From an uncultured Cytophagaceae bacterium (GTDB lineage Bacteria; Bacteroidota; Bacteroidia; Cytophagales; Spirosomataceae): a DNA stretch of 63,318 bases. Of the stretch, positions 58,811-63,318 are shown in pieces. The stretch is from assembly GCA_903933935.1 (NCBI GenBank), contig CAIZMB010000136.1, positions 1 through 63,318 of the forward strand, given 5' to 3'. The position numbers were made by a program, and so were the translations under genes. Below the pieces are notes generated by a model. That model was not told where the DNA came from. It did not search any database and saw only the letters and a list, made by a program, of their open reading frames with translations. Each line of letters begins with the position of its first letter. Within the stretch, counting starts at the first letter, position 1.

Positions 58811-61800
58811 ATGACAAAAATTTACAAAGAAGGAAAGTCCTGGCAAAACAGCCTATGGATTTTCGTTTGTTGGCTCATCTTCTCAGGAACAGCCATGGCA
58901 CAAACAAAAACAATTTCTGGTAATGTTAAAGACTCGAAAGGGGACGCAGTTCCCGGTGTCGCAATTTCGGTCAAAGGTACACCAACGAAAGGAACTACTA
59001 CCGATGGAAATGGGAAATTTAGCCTTGGTGGCGTAGACTCCAAAACCGTTTTGCGTGTAAGTTCCATTGGTTTTGAAACCCAAGAAGTGAATGTTGGGAA
59101 TAAATCTGTCGTGGAAATCACTTTAGAAGAAAATGCAGCTAGCCTTGAAGAGGTGGTTGTGGTTGGATACGGTGTGCAGAAAAAAGTCAATATGACAGGT
59201 GCTGTATCCACGGTCGATTCAAAAATGATTGAAAATAGACCGACGACTAGTTTACAAACTGCATTACAGGGAACTTCACCTGGATTAATTGTCACTAGAA
59301 CTAATGGTCAGCCGGGTAATGAAGGTTTAGGTATTCAGATTCGTGGAGCAACTACTGCGAATGGATCTGTAGACCCTCTTATCATTTTAGATGGGGTAAC
59401 TGTTCCTTCCATCACCTTGCAAACAATGAATCAAAATGACATCGAGAGCATTAGTATTCTAAAAGATGCGGCGGCAGCAGCTATTTATGGAGCACAGGCT
59501 GCTGGGGGTGTAATCTTAATTACTTCTAAAAAAGGGAAGAATGGCAAAGTGACTTTTGATTATTCGGGTATGTCGGGGGCCGATTGGGCAGCTAATATCC
59601 CAGAAAGAATGACTTTGTTGGAAGAAGCAAATTTCTCCAATTTAGCCCGTAAAAATTCAGGTTCTGGTCCAGAATATTCTGATTTTGATTTGGAGCAAAT
59701 TAGAAACAATGTTCCTTATTTAGTCAATCCTGCAGATACGACTCAATGGTTATTTTTCAATCAAGAGCCATTAGCCAAACAAGTTTTGAAGGATTATACC
59801 TCTATGCAAATGCATAATATTTCGGCAAGAGGTGGTACCGACAAACTTAATTTCTTGATTTCAGGAGGATATTACAATAAGAAAGGTTTGTTTAAGGTAG
59901 GTCCAGACCAATTGACCCGCTACAATTTACGTGTAAATTTGGGTGCTAAATTAACGAACAAACTATCTTTAGATTCAAGGATTGCCTATACCAATGAATT
60001 GACTGAACAAAGCTCAAGAGGAGCTAGTGGTCAAGGATTGATCTACGATATTTATCGTTTGAGAACTAGGACACCATTTTTTACTCCAAAAGGTCAATAT
60101 AATGGAGCGGGCTCTGGAGCGACAACCTATGCTAATTTAGCTGAAGGTGGATATGATAACAGAAGCCGTAATTTCTTTGATGGAACCTTTACGTTCAAAT
60201 TAGAAAATTTAGTTAAAGGATTAACGTTAAGGTCAGTTGCCGGAACACAATACCGCCGTGGCGATCGCTATATCTTTAATAGAACGGTGCCATTATGGGG
60301 TCGTTATACAGTAAGTCGTTATGTAAACCAAGTCAACTCTTATTCGATTTCAAATGAAGTAACTAAGAATATAAATTTACAATTTTTAGCGAATTACGAT
60401 TTGAAAATCAACAAGCATACATTTGGTGCTTTATTAGGATATCAGTGGGAAGATTTCCGCTATGTAAATACAACTGCGGGTGCAAGTAACATGGTCAGCA
60501 ATGACTTACCTACCTTGAACTTAGGTGATGATAAAACGAAAACCAACTCTGAGGCGATTGCAACCTATGCATTCCAATCTGTTTTTGGGCGTTTTAACTA
60601 CAATTTTGATGATAAGTATTTGTTAGAAGGTACGCTGCGTCAAGATGAAAGTTCGAAATTAGCCGAAGATGGTCGTACTAAAATTTTCCCTTCCGTTTCA
60701 GCGGGCTGGAACTTACACCGTGAGTCATGGATGAGTGAATCTTTACAATTCATTTCAGAATTTAAATTACGTGGTTCATGGGGTAGATTAGGGGGAGCAT
60801 TGGGAAGTACTTTAGGTAATTATGATTATGTAAATCAATTGAACCGAGGATCTTCCTTAGTGTTAGGAGATTCTAGAACTTCATTTATTTTCCAAGGTTC
60901 ATTACCAAGCACCAATCTTTCTTGGGAAACCATCGAAACAACTAATGGAGGTTTTGATATAGGTTTAATGAAGAATAAATTACAGATCAGTGGTGATTAC
61001 TATGTGAAATCTAATAAGAATATGTTGACACCTCAACAACTTCCTGCCATTATTGGTATCGCTACTCCTCGTAAAAACAATGGAGAGTTGAAATCATGGG
61101 GATGGGAAATTGAGGTTAAATATCGCGGAAAAATTGGCGATAAATTCAGCTACAATGTTGGCGGTAACTTCTCAGACAATCAAAATGAATTAGTTTCCTT
61201 TTCAAACCGAATTGTGGTGGCGAGAGGAAATAATAGTTTGATCGAAGGTTATCCTCTCAATACGATTTGGGGATACCAAACTGCAGGATATTTCTCTTCG
61301 GCTGATGAGGTTAAAGCTTGGGCTTTCCAAGATAACCGCACGGGAGCAGGAGACGTTAAATATGTAGACCAAAATGGTGATAAACAAATTACGGTTGGAA
61401 AAGGAAGCAAAGCCGACTACGGCGATCTACTATTATTAGGTTCATCAGCACCACGCTATCTTTTTGGATTTAATTTAGGCTTTGAGGTGCATGGATTTGA
61501 TTTTTCAGCCTTTATTCAAGGTGTGGGAAAAAGAACATTCCTTGCGGGATCAGAATCCGTTGGACCACTTTTAGTAACATGGAAACAAGCGATGGGAATT
61601 CACCGCGATTATTGGACTCCTGAAAATCCAAATGCTTTGTTCCCTCGTCCTTTTGTAGGAGCCACACACAATTTTGGAACTTCTGATAAATGGGCATTTA
61701 ATGGTCAATATGCTCGTTTAAAAAATATCCAATTAGGATACACAATTCCAAGCGCGCTTTCTAAGAAGATTGGCGTTTCACGTGCACGCGTTTATGTATC

Positions 61801-61933
61801 TGGTCAAGATATCTTAACGGTTTCAGGAATGGGAAAATTTGGTACCTTGTTTGATCCAGAATCAGCGAATAATGCGGACAATGATTACCCGTATTTCTCA
61901 ACAGCTTCTGTAGGTGTAAATCTTTCGTTTTAA
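58811..61933 (+). CDS. SusC/RagA-family TonB-dependent transporter (second locus)
   Basis: 1040 residues. Signal region (about 1-30, SGTAMAQ), CarboxypepD_reg-like domain (about 33-110; ISGNVKDSKGDAVPGVAISV), the SusC box EEVVVVGYGVQKKVNMTGAVS, plug (about 130-240; IQIRGATTANGSVDPLIILDGVTV, ISILKDAAAAAIYGAQAAGG) and barrel ending ASVGVNLSF. Works with the SusD gene 27 nt downstream. It is clearly different in sequence from the SusC at 4418, so a distinct ligand is expected; GH20 and sulfatases next door suggest sulfated amino-sugar glycans. Confidence 0.95.
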   Translation: MTKIYKEGKSWQNSLWIFVCWLIFSGTAMAQTKTISGNVKDSKGDAVPGVAISVKGTPTKGTTTDGNGKFSLGGVDSKTVLRVSSIGFETQEVNVGNKSVVEITLEENAASLEEVVVVGYGVQKKVNMTGAVSTVDSKMIENRPTTSLQTALQGTSPGLIVTRTNGQPGNEGLGIQIRGATTANGSVDPLIILDGVTVPSITLQTMNQNDIESISILKDAAAAAIYGAQAAGGVILITSKKGKNGKVTFDYSGMSGADWAANIPERMTLLEEANFSNLARKNSGSGPEYSDFDLEQIRNNVPYLVNPADTTQWLFFNQEPLAKQVLKDYTSMQMHNISARGGTDKLNFLISGGYYNKKGLFKVGPDQLTRYNLRVNLGAKLTNKLSLDSRIAYTNELTEQSSRGASGQGLIYDIYRLRTRTPFFTPKGQYNGAGSGATTYANLAEGGYDNRSRNFFDGTFTFKLENLVKGLTLRSVAGTQYRRGDRYIFNRTVPLWGRYTVSRYVNQVNSYSISNEVTKNINLQFLANYDLKINKHTFGALLGYQWEDFRYVNTTAGASNMVSNDLPTLNLGDDKTKTNSEAIATYAFQSVFGRFNYNFDDKYLLEGTLRQDESSKLAEDGRTKIFPSVSAGWNLHRESWMSESLQFISEFKLRGSWGRLGGALGSTLGNYDYVNQLNRGSSLVLGDSRTSFIFQGSLPSTNLSWETIETTNGGFDIGLMKNKLQISGDYYVKSNKNMLTPQQLPAIIGIATPRKNNGELKSWGWEIEVKYRGKIGDKFSYNVGGNFSDNQNELVSFSNRIVVARGNNSLIEGYPLNTIWGYQTAGYFSSADEVKAWAFQDNRTGAGDVKYVDQNGDKQITVGKGSKADYGDLLLLGSSAPRYLFGFNLGFEVHGFDFSAFIQGVGKRTFLAGSESVGPLLVTWKQAMGIHRDYWTPENPNALFPRPFVGATHNFGTSDKWAFNGQYARLKNIQLGYTIPSALSKKIGVSRARVYVSGQDILTVSGMGKFGTLFDPESANNADNDYPYFSTASVGVNLSF

Positions 61934-61960
61934 TCTATAGACATTTAAAAGAACATTGAA

Positions 61961-63318
61961 ATGAAAAATTCATTAAAAAATATTTTAGCAATAAGCGCCT
62001 CCATTTTATTCTTCACGGGATGTGAAGTTGAGAGGCTACCAGAAACCAATATCTCAGATGCCACGTTTTGGCGTTCGGAATCTGATTTAAAAACGGCAAA
62101 CAATTATTTATATACATTTTTGCCTGATTTTGGTACTGAAGACAACTGGTCTGATGATGCATTTGGTTTAGCATCAAATAACATTAGTGATGGTTCACGC
62201 CTAGCTCCTGCTACGGCAACGGCTGATTTTAACAACCAATATCTATTAATTCGCGCGGCCAATAATATCTTAGAGAAAGGTCCTAAAACGGGAATAGTTG
62301 CAGCTACTTTGGATCGTTATTTAGCCGAAGCAAGATTTTTTAGAGCTTGGGGTTATTTTAATTTATTGCAACGCTATGGAGGTGTTCCTCTAGTAACCAA
62401 AACGCTAACGGATGATTCGCCTGAATTATCTGCAGGATCTGCGACTCGTGAAGAAGTTCTTACGTTAATCATGGCCGATTTAGATTTTGCTGCGGCAAAA
62501 TTACCTACGCCAACTGCCTTAGGAACTGCTGATTATGGTCGTATAGCCAATACAGCTGCTTTAGCATTCAAAGCACGTGTGGCACTTTTTGAAGGTACTA
62601 GAGCTAAATTTCACAACTATGGAGATGCTAAAAAATACCTTAGCCTTGCAGTAGCTGCTTCTAAAGCAGTTATGGATAGCAAGCAACATGATTTGTATGC
62701 AGGTCCCTATTTTAATATTTTCCAATATGAGGGAGAAGGTAGGGCCAACAGAGAAAACGTAATGGTCAAACAATACGGGGTAAGTTTAACGGACCGAGTA
62801 ACTTCTCACACTTATTGTAGAGGTATCCTTGAAAATGGAAACAAAAGTCCTACTAAAGCATTGGTTGATTCTTACCTAATGAAGGATGGATTGCCTATCA
62901 CTAAATCTCCTTTATATGTGAAACCGGTTTTATCTACGGATGTATTTGTGAACCGAGATACGCGCTTAAGTGATGACGTTTTGAAAAAAGGGGATTCTTA
63001 TATTTTCACCAATCCGGTATTCAACGTATCTTCTTTGGTTTTCGCTAAGACCGGATTTACATTCCGTAAATATTGGAATATTGTTGACTGGAATAACCAA
63101 GCATCTTTTATTGACCGTAACCTAATCCGTTATGCGGAAGTATTGTTAATTCACGCTGAAGCTAAATTTGAATTAGATGGAAGTATTTCGGATGCTGATT
63201 TAAATTTAACCATCAATCGCCTTCGTAAGCGTGGGGGAGTAGCTGAATTAAGCAATGCTTTTGCAGCGACCAATGGCTTACAGATGCGCGACGAAATCAG
63301 ACGTGAAAGACGTGTGGA
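61961..63318 (+). CDS. SusD/RagB-family lipoprotein, cut by the window end
   Basis: About 452 codons are present with no stop before the window edge. It starts MKNSLKNILAISASILFFTGCE with lipobox FTGC, then SDATFWRSESDLKTANNYLY, YLAEARFFRAWGYFNLLQRYGGVPLVTKTL and LIRYAEVLLIHAEAKFELDG, the usual SusD helices, and begins the C-terminal RDEIRRERRVE segment. The missing part is likely about 50-100 residues. ATG at 61961 lies 27 nt behind the SusC stop. Surface glycan-binding partner of the adjacent SusC. Confidence 0.95.
   Translation, partial: MKNSLKNILAISASILFFTGCEVERLPETNISDATFWRSESDLKTANNYLYTFLPDFGTEDNWSDDAFGLASNNISDGSRLAPATATADFNNQYLLIRAANNILEKGPKTGIVAATLDRYLAEARFFRAWGYFNLLQRYGGVPLVTKTLTDDSPELSAGSATREEVLTLIMADLDFAAAKLPTPTALGTADYGRIANTAALAFKARVALFEGTRAKFHNYGDAKKYLSLAVAASKAVMDSKQHDLYAGPYFNIFQYEGEGRANRENVMVKQYGVSLTDRVTSHTYCRGILENGNKSPTKALVDSYLMKDGLPITKSPLYVKPVLSTDVFVNRDTRLSDDVLKKGDSYIFTNPVFNVSSLVFAKTGFTFRKYWNIVDWNNQASFIDRNLIRYAEVLLIHAEAKFELDGSISDADLNLTINRLRKRGGVAELSNAFAATNGLQMRDEIRRERRV

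Noticed and set aside
1-63318. Phage, integrative element or insertion sequence
   Set aside because: No integrase, transposase, phage structural gene, tRNA-flanked direct repeats or terminal inverted repeats were seen.

Overview
The window (about 63 kb, roughly 40% GC by eye) comes from a member of the Bacteroidota. Evidence: two SusC/SusD outer-membrane uptake pairs, CarboxypepD_reg-like domains, almost no Shine-Dalgarno sequences before start codons, several TAnnTTFG-type (TAnnTTTG) -7 promoter boxes, and nearly every protein carrying an export signal. The gene mix (planctomycete-type cytochrome proteins plus Sus systems) suggests a Cytophagales/Spirosomataceae-like freshwater or particle-degrading bacterium; that placement is inference. 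No tRNA, rRNA, CRISPR array or transposase was seen.

Layout. 1-381: two remnants joined head to head, a piece of a peptide-type ABC permease (minus) and a MazF toxin lacking its N-terminus (plus). 441-2846: secreted S9 peptidase. 2925-12819 (minus): a glycan utilisation locus with SusC/SusD, a sialidase-like propeller, a sugar mutarotase, a TIM-barrel isomerase, a zinc dehydrogenase, an aldo/keto reductase resembling L-galactose/L-fucose dehydrogenase, and a second propeller glycosidase. 13130-20281 (plus): two very large propeller + HEAT + cytochrome c proteins and an esterase. 20333-22635: an HI0933-type flavoprotein and a CarboxypepD_reg protein. 22709-32242: GH27, GH39, a YncE-like propeller, a GtaA-like protein and GH31. 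32258-41859: sugar-dehydrogenase-like propeller, DUF1080 protein, esterases, phosphoesterase, YHYH protein, TIM-barrel isomerase, M20 amidohydrolase. 41884-47858 (minus, continuing into the M20 gene): a PSCyt1/DUF1549/DUF1553 - DUF1501 - DUF2231/PSCyt1/LRR operon. 47924-50430: kelch propeller and cytochrome c-sugar dehydrogenase fusion. 50431-50960: a non-coding stretch with two different tandem repeats. 50961-54026: Rieske - DUF5777 barrel - YceI - multi-haem lipoprotein operon. 54100-57017: two sulfatases. 57081-58685: GH20 hexosaminidase. 58811-63318: second SusC and a SusD cut by the window end.

How it may work together: Sus pairs import glycans; sulfatases, GH20, GH27, GH31, GH39 and the propeller enzymes trim sulfated, galactose-, hexosamine- and possibly fucose- or sialic-acid-like residues; the fucose/galactose-type dehydrogenase set would oxidise the released 6-deoxy or L-sugars in the cytoplasm. 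A second theme is oxidation in the envelope: four sugar-dehydrogenase-like propellers, at least seven haem c motifs, a Rieske protein and a DUF1080 (keto-glycoside hydrolase type) protein suggest glycans or sugars are oxidised outside the cytoplasm and the electrons passed to cytochromes. That coupling is inference from domain content and gene order.
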